In this document: positions 25,857 through 34,892 of the stretch, piece by piece
How the letters are laid out: every line of letters starts with the position of its first letter
Position numbering within the stretch: position 1 is the first letter of the stretch
Source: Lysobacteraceae bacterium NML93-0793
GTDB lineage: Bacteria; Pseudomonadota; Gammaproteobacteria; Xanthomonadales; Xanthomonadaceae
Direction: 5' to 3'
Assembly (NCBI GenBank): GCA_002324875.1
Contig: NTJG01000023.1
Location: forward strand, 1 to 41,312
Length of the DNA: 41,312 bases
The notes under the pieces: generated by a model
Told to the model about the DNA's origin: nothing
Databases searched by the model: none
Seen by the model: only the letters and a program-made list of their open reading frames with translations
Program-made: the position numbers and the translations under genes

Positions 25857-27746
25857 TCACTCCAGCGGCGTGTCGTCCAGGTAGGTGTAGCCGGTGAGTC
25901 CCGCTTCCAGCGCCGCCTTGAGCCGCTGCGATTCGTCCGTGCCGAGCGAGGCAGCGTCGACCAGCGCGGTGTAGCGCGCGCGCAGATCGTCGAGGCGATA
26001 GCCCACGTAGTCGAGCATCACATCGGTCGTGTCGCCACGGCGCTGCTGCGCGACCGCGATGCCGTCACCCTGGATCTTCACTTCCACCGCGTCGGTATCG
26101 CCGAACAGGTTGTGGATGTCGCCGAGGATTTCCTGGTAGGCGCCGACCATGAAGAAGCCGAGCCGGTACTGCTCGCCGGGGCGCAGCGCATGCAGCGGCA
26201 GCGAGGTGTCGAGGTCCTCGTTCTCGACGTAGGTGTCGATCTTGCCGTCCGAGTCGCAGGTCAGATCGGCGATCACGCCGCGCCGCTCCGGCGCCTCGTC
26301 GAGGCGCTCGATCGGCACGATCGGAAACACCTGGTCGATTGCCCAGACGTCGGGCATCGACTCGAACACGCTGAAGTTGACGAAGTACTTGTCGACCAGG
26401 CGCTCGTTGAGTTCGTCGAGCAGCGGACGGTGGCTCTTCTCGTCGAAGCTCAGGCGCGCACGCACCGCATGCGCGATCGCGTAGAACAGATCGTCGATGC
26501 GCGCGCGATGCACCAGATCCATCTGCCCGAGCGCATACAGCGCCAGGCCTTCGGCGTGATGGTGCTGGGCCTCGTGGAACAGTTCGACCGCCGGGCGCGA
26601 GCTCAGCTCAGCATGCAGATCGCGCAGGTTCGAGACCACCGCCGGCTCGTCGTCGTGCACGTCGGGCACGCGGCCTTCCGGCGCGCGCTCGACTTCCGAC
26701 ACGTTGGCGACCAGCACCGCATGGTGCGCGGTCATCGCGCGGCCGCATTCGGTGACGATGCGCGGCGGCGTGAGGCCGTGCTCGGCGCAGGCCTGGGCCA
26801 GCGGCTGCACGATCGAACCCGCGTACTGGCGGATGCCGTAGTTGACCGAGTTGTAGCTGCGCGAGCGCGTGCCTTCGTAGTCGACGCCGAGACCGCCGCC
26901 GACATCGACGTGGCTGATCGTCGCGCCGAGCTTGGTCAGCTCGACGAAGTAGCGCACCGCCTCGCGCATGCCGTTGGAAATGTCGCGGACGTTGGAGATC
27001 TGCGAGCCCATGTGGAAATGCAGCAGCTGCAGGCAGTCGGCCATGCCGGCGTCACGCAGCTTCTTCCACAGGTCCAGCAACTGGCGCGGGTTGAGCCCGA
27101 ACTTGGCCTTGTCGCCGCCGCTGTTCTGCCACTTGCCGGCGCCGAGCGAGGCCAGACGCATGCGCACGCCGAGACCCGGCTTCACGCCGAGCGCCGCGGC
27201 TTCTTCCATCACCAGCGCGAGTTCGGACGGCTTCTCGACGACGATGAAGGTCTCGAGCCCGAGCTTGCGCCCGATCAGCGCCAGACGGATGTACTCGCGG
27301 TCCTTGTAGCCGTTGCAGACGATCAGCCCACCGGGCCGCGACAGCGCCAGCACCGCCATCAGCTCCGGCTTGCTGCCCGCTTCGAGGCCGAAACCGTCGC
27401 CGTGGTGCGAGGCCAGCGTGCCGGCCACGCCCTGATGCTGGTTGACCTTGATCGGATAGACGGCCGTGTAGCCGCCCGGATAGTCCCACTCGGCCTGGGC
27501 CTGGGCGAAGGCATCCTGCAACCGCGCGAGGCGGTCGCCGAGGATGTCGGGGAAGCGCACCAGCATCGGCAGCTGCGCGCCGTTCGCGCGCGCGGCGTCG
27601 ACGGCCTCGGAGAGCGCGATCGAAGGCCCGTTCCTGCCGCGCGGCGAAACCACGATACGACCGGCATCGTCGACGTCGAAATACCCTTCGCTCCAGTGCG
27701 GGATCGAGTAGGTCTTGCGGGCGAGGTCGGTGGACCAGGCGGTCAT
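25857..27746 (-). CDS. speA: Biosynthetic arginine decarboxylase
   Basis: 629-residue PLP-dependent enzyme that converts arginine to agmatine, the entry to putrescine/spermidine synthesis. The PLP lysine lies in AVYPIKVNQHQ, the glycine-rich phosphate-binding segment is DVGGGLGVDYEGTRS, and the conserved CDSDGKID precedes the C-terminal domain. Length fits the SpeA family (alanine-racemase-like barrel plus insertion domain). I chose ATG 27746 (MTAWSTDLARKTYS); ATG 27755 has no room for a ribosome binding site, whereas CCGGA precedes 27746 at a usable distance. The polyamine partner speE is 2 kb away on the other strand, separated by the M48 gene. No agmatinase gene is seen in the window. Confidence 0.95.
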   Translation of the reverse strand: MTAWSTDLARKTYSIPHWSEGYFDVDDAGRIVVSPRGRNGPSIALSEAVDAARANGAQLPMLVRFPDILGDRLARLQDAFAQAQAEWDYPGGYTAVYPIKVNQHQGVAGTLASHHGDGFGLEAGSKPELMAVLALSRPGGLIVCNGYKDREYIRLALIGRKLGLETFIVVEKPSELALVMEEAAALGVKPGLGVRMRLASLGAGKWQNSGGDKAKFGLNPRQLLDLWKKLRDAGMADCLQLLHFHMGSQISNVRDISNGMREAVRYFVELTKLGATISHVDVGGGLGVDYEGTRSRSYNSVNYGIRQYAGSIVQPLAQACAEHGLTPPRIVTECGRAMTAHHAVLVANVSEVERAPEGRVPDVHDDEPAVVSNLRDLHAELSSRPAVELFHEAQHHHAEGLALYALGQMDLVHRARIDDLFYAIAHAVRARLSFDEKSHRPLLDELNERLVDKYFVNFSVFESMPDVWAIDQVFPIVPIERLDEAPERRGVIADLTCDSDGKIDTYVENEDLDTSLPLHALRPGEQYRLGFFMVGAYQEILGDIHNLFGDTDAVEVKIQGDGIAVAQQRRGDTTDVMLDYVGYRLDDLRARYTALVDAASLGTDESQRLKAALEAGLTGYTYLDDTPLE

Positions 27747-27831
27747 CGGCGGCATTCCGGTCGAGCGTGAAGGCCGGCTAGTTTAGGGCCTGCGTCCTGT
27801 CGCCGAGTAAACGGGCGCAGCGCTTCCCCTC

Positions 27832-27849
27832 CACATGCCGGCGCATGTG
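27832..27849 (-). terminator. Short hairpin just past the M48 protease stop
   Basis: CACATGC (27832-27838) and GCATGTG (27843-27849) pair around CGGC. It sits directly after the minus-strand stop at 27851. No T-run follows, so terminator activity is uncertain; it may only stabilise the 3' end. Confidence 0.35.
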
Positions 27850-27850
27850 C

Positions 27851-29728
27851 TCAGAGTGCCCGCGTCGCGCCCTTGCGATAGACCGGTGCGCCGCACAGCC
27901 GGCGCACCTGCCGCGCCAGCGACGCAGCGCCGCTGCCGGTGAACACCGTGTGGCTGCCGGGCAGATGGATCCCGTCCGAGACCGTACGCAGGCCGGCGGC
28001 TTCGCTGGCGACGGAGCCGCGCCAGTCCAGCAACAGCACGTAATGCGCCGCCTGCTCGACCATCGCCACCTGCTTGCGCACCAGCCATGCCTGCTGGATG
28101 CGCGCGTGACCGGCGAGCGTGGCGGCCAGGCGTGCGAGGCCGGCCGCGTCGAGATCGTGTGGCTGCAGCGCGTCGTCATCGAAGACCGCATCGCGATCGC
28201 GCAGGTCGTCCGCGCGCGGCGCGAGTGCGTCGCGCAGTGCCGTGGCAGCGCGGACGGTGTCGCCGTCGAGATCGGGATCGCGCAACAGCGCCGCCAGCGC
28301 CTCGCCGATCGGGCCGACCGCCCCGGCGTCGCGTGCCACCGCGTGGCGTAGATATTCGATGCCGGCGACATCACCGGCCTGCAGCTGACGCAGGCCGAGC
28401 CGGAACGCGGCCATCGCGCTGTCGGGGTGTGCGGCCTGCGCGCGCGCCAGCACCGGCAGCGGATCGCGATCGATCTCGAGCAGTTCGAACAGGCGCGCGT
28501 GTTCGACCGCGTCCTCGGCCTCGCGCTGCGACATCGCGTCGAGCGGGCGGAAGCGTTCCCGGTCGGGCGCCGCGGCGGCGTGCACGGCCTGCCATTCCGG
28601 CCTCAGCTGCGCGCGCCACTGCTGGTCCAGATCGCGTTCGATACCGGCCAGCGCATCGCCCAGCCATGTGGCCGCGGACGAACCGGGTGTGCGCAGGACG
28701 GCCGGCACGCCCAGCGCGTCGAGACGACGCGCCAGCGTCGGGTGCGTGTCGAAGGGGTCGACCTCGCGATCGGCGATCGCGAGCAGCCGTGCCGGCTCGG
28801 GCCCAGGTGGCGCACGCAGGCGATCGATCAACGGTGCGAGCAACTGCGCCGGCGGGTGCGACTGCACACGGGCACGGGCCAGCACGCGCGGCCACACATT
28901 GGACTGCCACCGCCCGCCTGCATGCTCGAGCCGCAACAGTGCACTGGCCAAGGCGTCCCGCCCGGCGAGCCGCGCCGCCGTCGCGTCGGCGCTGAACTCG
29001 TGCGCGCGCGCGAGCACGAAACTCCATGCATCGAACAGCGGCGCATACCACGCGTAGAACCGCGCGATCGGCATCGACAGCAGAAATCCGCTGCGGGTCA
29101 GGCCTTCGACCGCGCGATACCAGGTGAAGCGCACGCGGTAGAGCCAGCCCGTGAGCCGGCCGTGCTGCTCACCGAAATGCCCGAACTCGTGCGCGATCAC
29201 CGCGGCCGCCTCGTCGCGGTCGAGCAGGTGCAGCAGCGGCAGGCCCAGCACGAGGTAATGCCGATGGCCGGCCAGGCCGAGCAGCCGCGGCAGGCTGGCC
29301 GCGGCCGCATTGAGCCGGGCATCGATAACGATCCCGGCAAGCGGCGGGGCGCTCGCGGCCGCACGCAGACGCTCGACCTCGGCGTGCAGGGCCAATGCCT
29401 CGTGCGGGGCGAGCAGTCGACCCTCGGGCGCGTCGAAGCGCACCCACAGCGCACGCACGAGCGCCGCGATGCCGGCGCCGGCGAGCAGCAGCACGATCGT
29501 CAGCTGCGGCTCGAAGCGCGCGCCCTCCACCAGCATCCGCCATGCGATCGCCAGCGGCGCGGCAGCGAGCAACAGCAACAGACCGATCAGAACGCCGTAG
29601 CCGGCGAGCGCGAGCAGCACGACGCGAACGAGATAGGCCTGCGGCGCCGCCGCGGCCAGGGCTTCGAGACGGTGGACCCGGGCACGGTGGCGGGCAGTGG
29701 CGGCCTGCGCCGCGCGGCGATCTTGCAT
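27851..29728 (-). CDS. M48 family membrane-associated metalloprotease
   Basis: 625 residues. Two hydrophobic segments (about 33-62 and 76-95) are followed by a zinc protease domain with HEFGH at 180-184 (AAAVIAHEFGHFGEQHG) and a later Glu ligand region (ARAHEFSADATAARLAGRDAL, the E-x-x-A-D pattern). This fits the M48 (HtpX/Ste24-like) group. The C-terminal 250 residues look like TPR-type helices (ARAQAAHPDSAMAAFRLGLRQLQAGD, a tetratricopeptide pattern), as seen in several M48 proteins. Such enzymes act in membrane protein quality control. ATG 29728 begins MQDRRAAQAA; the upstream open codons are Pro/Arg noise. It is divergent from speE and separates it from speA. Confidence 0.88.
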   Translation of the reverse strand: MQDRRAAQAATARHRARVHRLEALAAAAPQAYLVRVVLLALAGYGVLIGLLLLLAAAPLAIAWRMLVEGARFEPQLTIVLLLAGAGIAALVRALWVRFDAPEGRLLAPHEALALHAEVERLRAAASAPPLAGIVIDARLNAAAASLPRLLGLAGHRHYLVLGLPLLHLLDRDEAAAVIAHEFGHFGEQHGRLTGWLYRVRFTWYRAVEGLTRSGFLLSMPIARFYAWYAPLFDAWSFVLARAHEFSADATAARLAGRDALASALLRLEHAGGRWQSNVWPRVLARARVQSHPPAQLLAPLIDRLRAPPGPEPARLLAIADREVDPFDTHPTLARRLDALGVPAVLRTPGSSAATWLGDALAGIERDLDQQWRAQLRPEWQAVHAAAAPDRERFRPLDAMSQREAEDAVEHARLFELLEIDRDPLPVLARAQAAHPDSAMAAFRLGLRQLQAGDVAGIEYLRHAVARDAGAVGPIGEALAALLRDPDLDGDTVRAATALRDALAPRADDLRDRDAVFDDDALQPHDLDAAGLARLAATLAGHARIQQAWLVRKQVAMVEQAAHYVLLLDWRGSVASEAAGLRTVSDGIHLPGSHTVFTGSGAASLARQVRRLCGAPVYRKGATRAL

Positions 29729-29804
29729 GGGCTCGGGCGGCCTGGGCAGCGGTGGGCCGCAGTATCGCACCGCCCCGGACACGAAGCCGACACCCGGACT
29801 TCGC

Positions 29805-29810
29805 TACAAT
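29805..29810 (+). promoter_or_regulatory. Candidate -10 element of speE
   Basis: TACAAT, in the context CGCTACAATTTCG, lies 74 bp before the speE start and has the same hexamer as the argS candidate. No consensus -35 is visible at the right spacing. Confidence 0.45.
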
Positions 29811-29883
29811 TTCGCCCCTCGCGCGCGTCCGTGCTGCCGACAATCCGCGCCCGACTCCCCTTACCCGCTTCGCAGGACACCTC

Positions 29884-30735
29884 ATGACCGCGCCCGACTG
29901 GCTCTACGAAAACTTCGACACCGCCGGATCGGCGATCGGCTTCCGCGTCAGCAAGAAGCTCGACGAAGTGCAGTCGCCGTTCCAGAAGATCGAGATCTAT
30001 GAATCGACCGACTGGGGCAACGTCATGCTGATCGACGGCGCGATGATGGTCACCTCGCGCGACAACTTCCTCTATCACGAGATGATGTCGCACCCGGCGC
30101 TGTTCACCCATGTCGCGCCGAAGACCGTCGTGATCATCGGCGGCGGCGACTGCGGCACGCTGCGCGAAGTGCTCAAGCACCCCGGCGTCGAGAAGGCCGT
30201 GCAGTGCGACATCGACGAGCAGGTCACGCGCATGGCGGAGAAGTATTTCCCCGAGCTGTGTGAATCCAATGGCGATCCGCGCGCCGAGATCCTGTTCGAC
30301 GACGGCATCGCCTACATGGCCAACTGCGCGCCCGGAAGCGTCGACGTCGTCATCGTCGATTCGACCGATCCGGTGGGCCCGGCCGAAGGCCTGTTCAACA
30401 AGGCGTTCTTTGAAAGCTGTCACCGCGCACTGAAGGACGACGGCATCCTGGTGCAGCAGTCCGAGTCGCCGCTGGTGCTGCTGGATCTCATCAAAGCCAT
30501 GCGCGCCGAGATGGGCAAGGCCGGCTTCACCACGTTCCAGACGCTGCCCTTCCCGCAGCCCTGCTACCCCACCGGCTGGTGGAGCTGCACGCTGGCGCGC
30601 AAGGGCCAGGGCTTCGACTTCCGCGAAGCCGACGCCCGCGCCAAGCCGTTCGAAACGCTGTACTACACCGCTGACATCCACAGGGGCGCGCAGTCGCTGC
30701 CGCCGTTTGTGGCGAAGGCGCTGGGCGAGGGCTGA
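29884..30735 (+). CDS. speE: Spermidine synthase
   Basis: 283 residues. It transfers the aminopropyl group from decarboxylated S-adenosylmethionine to putrescine. Landmarks: the N-terminal DWLYENF, FQKIEIYESTDWGNVMLIDG, the glycine-rich cofactor loop IIGGGDCGTLREVLKHPGV, and the catalytic region IVDSTDPVGPAEGLF with Asp159/Asp162. The loop reads GGGDCG where the family usually has GGGDGG, so a small-residue change is present there. The length is normal. ATG 29884 (ACACCTC ATG) starts the conserved segment. It lies 155 bp from the divergent M48 gene and 12 bp from a convergent cysteine-rich gene. Confidence 0.95.
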   Translation: MTAPDWLYENFDTAGSAIGFRVSKKLDEVQSPFQKIEIYESTDWGNVMLIDGAMMVTSRDNFLYHEMMSHPALFTHVAPKTVVIIGGGDCGTLREVLKHPGVEKAVQCDIDEQVTRMAEKYFPELCESNGDPRAEILFDDGIAYMANCAPGSVDVVIVDSTDPVGPAEGLFNKAFFESCHRALKDDGILVQQSESPLVLLDLIKAMRAEMGKAGFTTFQTLPFPQPCYPTGWWSCTLARKGQGFDFREADARAKPFETLYYTADIHRGAQSLPPFVAKALGEG

Positions 30736-30747
30736 AGAAGCAGCGGC

Positions 30748-31564
<817 letters not shown>

Positions 31565-31774
31565 CTAGGATACGCCACCCTCACGCGCGTCCCCACACGA
31601 TTCGCCCGGTTGCCCGTCGCGCGTCATGAGATCGGCATCCGCATGCTGTGGTGTGCCGCGCCATCTCCGGGCGGACGCGCTTTCTGGACTAACCCTACCT
31701 CCGGCCGCGGCCGCGCCCGACTGCCCATGTGAACACCGCGGGCGAGGCTGGCCGCCTATCGACAAGGAACCACC

Positions 31775-32056
31775 GTGATCGATCTCAACAACATCGACGA
31801 ACTCGCCCGTCGGCTCAGCGGTCTGGTCCCACCGGGACTGCGCGAGAGCCGCGAAGAACTGCAGGAGAACTTCAAGGCCGTGCTGCAGTCCGGCCTGTCG
31901 AAGCTCGACCTGGTGACTCGCGAGGAATTCGACGTACAGCGCGCGGTGCTGCTGCGCACGCGCGAGAAGCTCGAGGCGCTCGAGGCGCTGGTGCAGCAGC
32001 TCGAGCGCCCGCCGGGCGCCCCGACCGACGCCGCCGGCGTCGACGCCACGCACTGA
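31775..32056 (+). CDS. ubiK: Ubiquinone biosynthesis accessory factor UbiK
   Basis: 93 residues of the UbiK/YqiC (BMFP) family: MIDLNNIDELARRLSGLVPPG, an amphipathic N-terminal helix, then a coiled coil containing VTREEFDVQRAVLLRTREKLEALEALVQQLE. UbiK binds UbiJ and lipid and is needed for efficient aerobic ubiquinone synthesis. The start is GTG 31775, after AAGGAACC, with no ATG in frame nearby. The gene precedes yifB by 10 bp on the same strand, a common neighbourhood in gammaproteobacteria, and the two are probably co-transcribed. It is divergent from glnB across 234 bp that presumably hold both promoters. Confidence 0.93.
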   Translation: MIDLNNIDELARRLSGLVPPGLRESREELQENFKAVLQSGLSKLDLVTREEFDVQRAVLLRTREKLEALEALVQQLERPPGAPTDAAGVDATH

Positions 32057-32066
32057 CGGCCCCGCC

Positions 32067-33578
32067 ATGGGACTTGCGCTCGTGCACGGACGTGCGCGCG
32101 CAGGCATCCGGGCCCCCGAGGTCAAGGTGGAAGTGCACCTGGCCGGCGGCCTGCCCTCGATGTCGATCGTCGGCCTTCCGGAGGCCGCGGTGCGCGAAGC
32201 GAAGGACCGCGTACGCGCCGCCATCCAGTGCGCGCAGTTCGAATTTCCCGCACGTCGGATCACGGTCAATCTCGCGCCTGCCGACCTGCCCAAAGGCGGC
32301 GGGCGGTTCGATCTGCCGATCGCGCTCGGCATCCTCGCCGCGAGCGGCCAGATTCCCGCCGAGGCCCTGCGCGACTGGGAGTTCATCGGCGAACTCGGCC
32401 TGACCGGCGAACTGCGCGCGACCGACGGCGTGTTGCCGGCCGCGCTCGCCGTCGCGGCCACCGGCCGTCGCCTGCTGGTGCCTGCGGCCAACGGTGAGGA
32501 AGCCGCACTCGCGTCCGAGGTGGAAGTGCGCACCGCACGCACCCTGCTCGAAGTCTGCGGGATGCTCGGCGGGCAGAAATCGCTGCCCGTTGCCGCGGCG
32601 CCGGCACAGCGCGTGAGCGCCGGCCCTGACATGCGCGATGTCCGTGGTCAGGCCCAGGCCCGCCGCGCGCTCGAGATCGCGGCGGCCGGGGGCCATCACC
32701 TACTGCTGGTCGGTCCGCCCGGGTGTGGCAAGACGCTTCTGGCATCGCGTCTGCCCGGCCTGCTGCCGGACGCCAGCGAGGCCGAAGCGCTGGAGTCGGC
32801 CGCCGTGCAGTCGATCAGTGGCCGCGGGCTGGACCCCACCTGCTGGCGCACGCGGCCGTTCCGCAGTCCGCACCACACGGCGAGCGCGATCGCGCTGGTC
32901 GGCGGCGGCAGCGAGCCGCGACCCGGCGAGATCTCGCTGGCGCATAACGGGGTCCTGTTCCTGGATGAACTGCCCGAGTGGGACCGGCGCGCCCTCGAAG
33001 TGCTGCGTGAGCCCCTGGAATCAGGGCTCGTCACGATTTCGCGCGCCGCGCGACAAAGCGAGTTTCCGGCACGGTTCCAGCTCGTCGCCGCGATGAATCC
33101 GTGCCCCTGCGGATGGGCGGGTGACATCTCCGGCCGCTGCCGCTGCAGCAGCGACGCCATTACCCGCTACCGGGCCCGCATCTCCGGCCCGCTGCTGGAC
33201 CGTATCGACCTCCACGTGGACGTCCCGCGCCTGCCACCGGCCGCTCTTCGACCGGATGCGCCCGAAGGCGAATCAAGCGGCCACATCCGTCAACGGGTGA
33301 TCGACGCGCGGCAGCGCCAGATCGATCGCGCCGGGGTGACCAATGCCGCCCTCGACCAGGCCGCCACCGCGCGCGATTGCCGTCTCGCACCGGGTGACCA
33401 GGCCCTGCTCGAGCGCGCGATCGACGCCCTGCACCTCTCCGCCCGCGCGATGCACCGCATCCTGCGCGTCGCGCGGACGATTGCTGATCTGGATGGACAG
33501 ACGTCGATCGCTTCCATCCATCTCACGGAAGCACTGACCTATCGTGGGGCCAGCGTTTGTGACCGCGTCATTAACTAG
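32067..33578 (+). CDS. comM: YifB/ComM family Mg-chelatase-like AAA+ ATPase
   Basis: 503 residues. An N-terminal ChlI-type domain (GLALVHGRARAGIRAPEVKV) is followed by a Walker A motif GPPGCGKT (216-223), Walker B and SRH-type elements in NGVLFLDELPEW, and a C-terminal region with NPCPCGW...CRCS cysteines (zinc-binding pattern). In Vibrio and Haemophilus ComM is a hexameric helicase for branch migration in natural transformation; YifB homologues occur widely. Whether this host is competent is unknown. It follows ubiK by 10 bp. The stop shares the CTAG palindrome with the stop of the convergent hypothetical gene (overlap of 4 bp). Confidence 0.93.
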   Translation: MGLALVHGRARAGIRAPEVKVEVHLAGGLPSMSIVGLPEAAVREAKDRVRAAIQCAQFEFPARRITVNLAPADLPKGGGRFDLPIALGILAASGQIPAEALRDWEFIGELGLTGELRATDGVLPAALAVAATGRRLLVPAANGEEAALASEVEVRTARTLLEVCGMLGGQKSLPVAAAPAQRVSAGPDMRDVRGQAQARRALEIAAAGGHHLLLVGPPGCGKTLLASRLPGLLPDASEAEALESAAVQSISGRGLDPTCWRTRPFRSPHHTASAIALVGGGSEPRPGEISLAHNGVLFLDELPEWDRRALEVLREPLESGLVTISRAARQSEFPARFQLVAAMNPCPCGWAGDISGRCRCSSDAITRYRARISGPLLDRIDLHVDVPRLPPAALRPDAPEGESSGHIRQRVIDARQRQIDRAGVTNAALDQAATARDCRLAPGDQALLERAIDALHLSARAMHRILRVARTIADLDGQTSIASIHLTEALTYRGASVCDRVIN

Positions 33579-34072
33579 AAACAGGTTCCGTTTCTGAAGG
33601 TGGCATCACTGCACGCCCGGGGACGCCCGACCTCCTGTTCAACCGAAATCCGGTCAGCCTTGAGCTGGGCGACCGTACGGCAAGTCGTGGTGGGCCGATT
33701 GCTGCCAGTCGGCCGGTGACGACGACAGACCAGTCGTTCGTCCTCGGCCCGGTTGACGATTGCGCTGATATGTTCGAGTGCGTTGAGCAGTTCGACCTGC
33801 TGCGCCTCTCTCAGCTCGGTCGTGCGGTTCACGTCACGCGTCAGACGTTCGACGATGTCCTGCTGCCTCGACAATTCAGCCCGTTCCGATTCACCTATGT
33901 CTTTGAACGCGCCGCGGCGTGCCTCGGCATCGCTTCTGAGCTGAGCCTGCTGCGCGCGGATCGTCGCAGCGTCGAAATTGTCCGAGCCCGTGGCAAGTCC
34001 CGGCGTCAAGCCAGCGACTCCCAGCACCATCACAAGCACTGCCACCACGTGCATTCGGGTCATAGTACGCAT
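33575..34072 (-). CDS. Exported hypothetical protein with CRR-TGS-CRT motif
   Basis: 165 residues. A signal peptide (MRTMTRMHVVAVLVMVLGVAG, then LTPGLATG) is followed by a charged helical/coiled region (AQQAQLRSDAEARRG, SRQQDIVERLTRDVNRTTEL) and then a motif ERLVCRRHRPTGSNRPTTTC with RTVAQLKADR after it. The tail has two more cysteines (RACSDATFRNGTCF). The Cys-Arg-x(3-4)-TGS-x-Arg-x(4-5)-Cys-Arg-Thr pattern is shared with the gene at 34500-34793. I recall it in many small exported proteobacterial proteins of unknown function. GAGGTGGGG precedes ATG 34072. It is tail to tail with yifB. Base composition is lower in GC than the neighbourhood. Confidence 0.7.
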   Translation of the reverse strand: MRTMTRMHVVAVLVMVLGVAGLTPGLATGSDNFDAATIRAQQAQLRSDAEARRGAFKDIGESERAELSRQQDIVERLTRDVNRTTELREAQQVELLNALEHISAIVNRAEDERLVCRRHRPTGSNRPTTTCRTVAQLKADRISVEQEVGRPRACSDATFRNGTCF

Positions 34073-34143
34073 GATCCCCACCTCGCTCATCTTCCATTCA
34101 GCCCGAGCGTAGCGCCATTTCGGCGTAGCGTCCAGCCAGCGGC

Positions 34144-34166
34144 TTGGCCCCCCGCGAGGGGGCCAA
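34144..34166 (-). terminator. GC-rich hairpin without T-run
   Basis: TTGGCCCCC (34144-34152) and GGGGGCCAA (34158-34166) pair perfectly around CGCGA. It lies 14 bp past the weak ORF ending at 34180 and upstream of the gene at 33575-34072, so it may end a short minus-strand transcript. No T-run follows. Confidence 0.4.
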
Positions 34167-34179
34167 CACGGTGCTCCAC

Positions 34180-34362
34180 CTAAGGCACGAAGTCACACAC
34201 GTGTCCGTCCCCAGCCTGCTTCACCCGTCGAGGCATTCCCCGCACATACGTAATGCTGAACGCATACGCAAACGCTTCTGAGACGATGATCTTCGCTGCG
34301 CGAAGATTGCGAGATTTTTGAGCAAGCAGCTCGCGCGGACGATCGTCCGCGAGCGGATGCAC
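34180..34362 (-). CDS. Small doubtful ORF in the AT-richer island
   Basis: The minus-strand frame starts at GTG 34362, directly after a TAA stop, and encodes 60 residues (VHPLADDRPRELLAQKSRNL to GDGHVCDFVP). The composition is protein-like rather than GC-noise, with IIVSEAFAYAFSITYVRGMP in the middle, but there is no recognisable motif or ribosome binding site. A perfect-stem hairpin follows its stop by 14 bp. It could be a genuine small protein, a remnant of a longer gene, or a chance ORF. Confidence 0.25.
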   Translation of the reverse strand: MHPLADDRPRELLAQKSRNLRAAKIIVSEAFAYAFSITYVRGMPRRVKQAGDGHVCDFVP

Positions 34363-34499
34363 TTAGGCTTCAGCAGCGCTCCTTCGCTCCTGGCCTTGCG
34401 TGCGTCAGGGACCTAGCTTCAGTAATGCGCCTGATAACAGCTGAGCGTATTACAAGGAACCCGCCTTTCTGACACGGAAAGTGAACGATCAGGGTCTTG

Positions 34500-34793
34500 T
34501 CAGAGCCCATTCAGAGTGTCGCGATCGGGTTGGCTGCGCTTGCGCCGCATCGACTCCTCTGCCGCCCTGCGCTCGACGCGTGCCTCTTCTATGGTTCGAC
34601 AGACACGCATTACGCGATGGCTGCCGGTGTGTCGCGTCCTGGAGCAGACCAGGCGCTCCTCTTCGGGTTTCGCCGTTTCGACAGGCGTGGCCACGCCACT
34701 TTCCAACGAGTTCATCGCAGGAGGTGACGCCTTCGAACCATTCGAAAACACCAGAAGCGCGACCATTGCCATCGCAGACGGGGATCGGGTCAT
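34500..34793 (-). CDS. Exported small hypothetical protein with CSR-TGS-CRT motif
   Basis: 97 residues. A likely signal peptide (MTRSPSAMAMVALLVFSNGS, then KA) is followed by a short linker and ERLVCSRTRHTGSHRVMRVC, then RTIEEARVERRAAEESMRRK, a highly charged C-terminal helix. The Cys/TGS/Arg/CysArgThr motif matches that in the gene at 33575-34072, so the two are paralogues in this part, although the larger protein has an extra coiled region. GGAG lies 6 nt before ATG 34793; ATG 34805 would place that site inside the gene. It lies 99 bp from aceA on the same strand. The function is unknown. Confidence 0.65.
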   Translation of the reverse strand: MTRSPSAMAMVALLVFSNGSKASPPAMNSLESGVATPVETAKPEEERLVCSRTRHTGSHRVMRVCRTIEEARVERRAAEESMRRKRSQPDRDTLNGL

Positions 34794-34892
34794 CCTGGAC
34801 TCCATAAAGATGTTCTTCTCTGCACAATATCCGGCGTCAAACCTTTCGACGGTGCCGAATCGGGCGTTTGGTCTTCGATTGGCCAGGTGATG

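Larger units (their letters stand above)
34073..34499. other. AT-richer intergenic stretch with hairpins
   Basis: This 427-bp stretch is noticeably less GC-rich than its surroundings, with tracts such as CATACGTAATGCTGAACGCA. It holds a perfect-stem hairpin (34144-34166), a second one at 34289-34307 (ATCTTCGC/GCGAAGAT) followed 8 nt later by TTTTT, an 18-bp palindrome at 34334-34351, and a weak minus-strand ORF. No recognised gene occupies it. Confidence 0.5.

Noticed and set aside
26112..27770. A long plus-strand open frame (about 550 codons) opposite the arginine decarboxylase gene
   Set aside because: It is antisense to a clear SpeA gene, has Arg/His/Ala/Gln-rich noise composition and no motif. 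High GC gives long chance frames opposite real genes.
34405..34452. Possible integron attC-like site (TAATGCGC/GCGTATTA inverted pair)
   Set aside because: The arms match only 7 of 8 and the RYYYAAC/GTTRRRY core sites of attC are not present.
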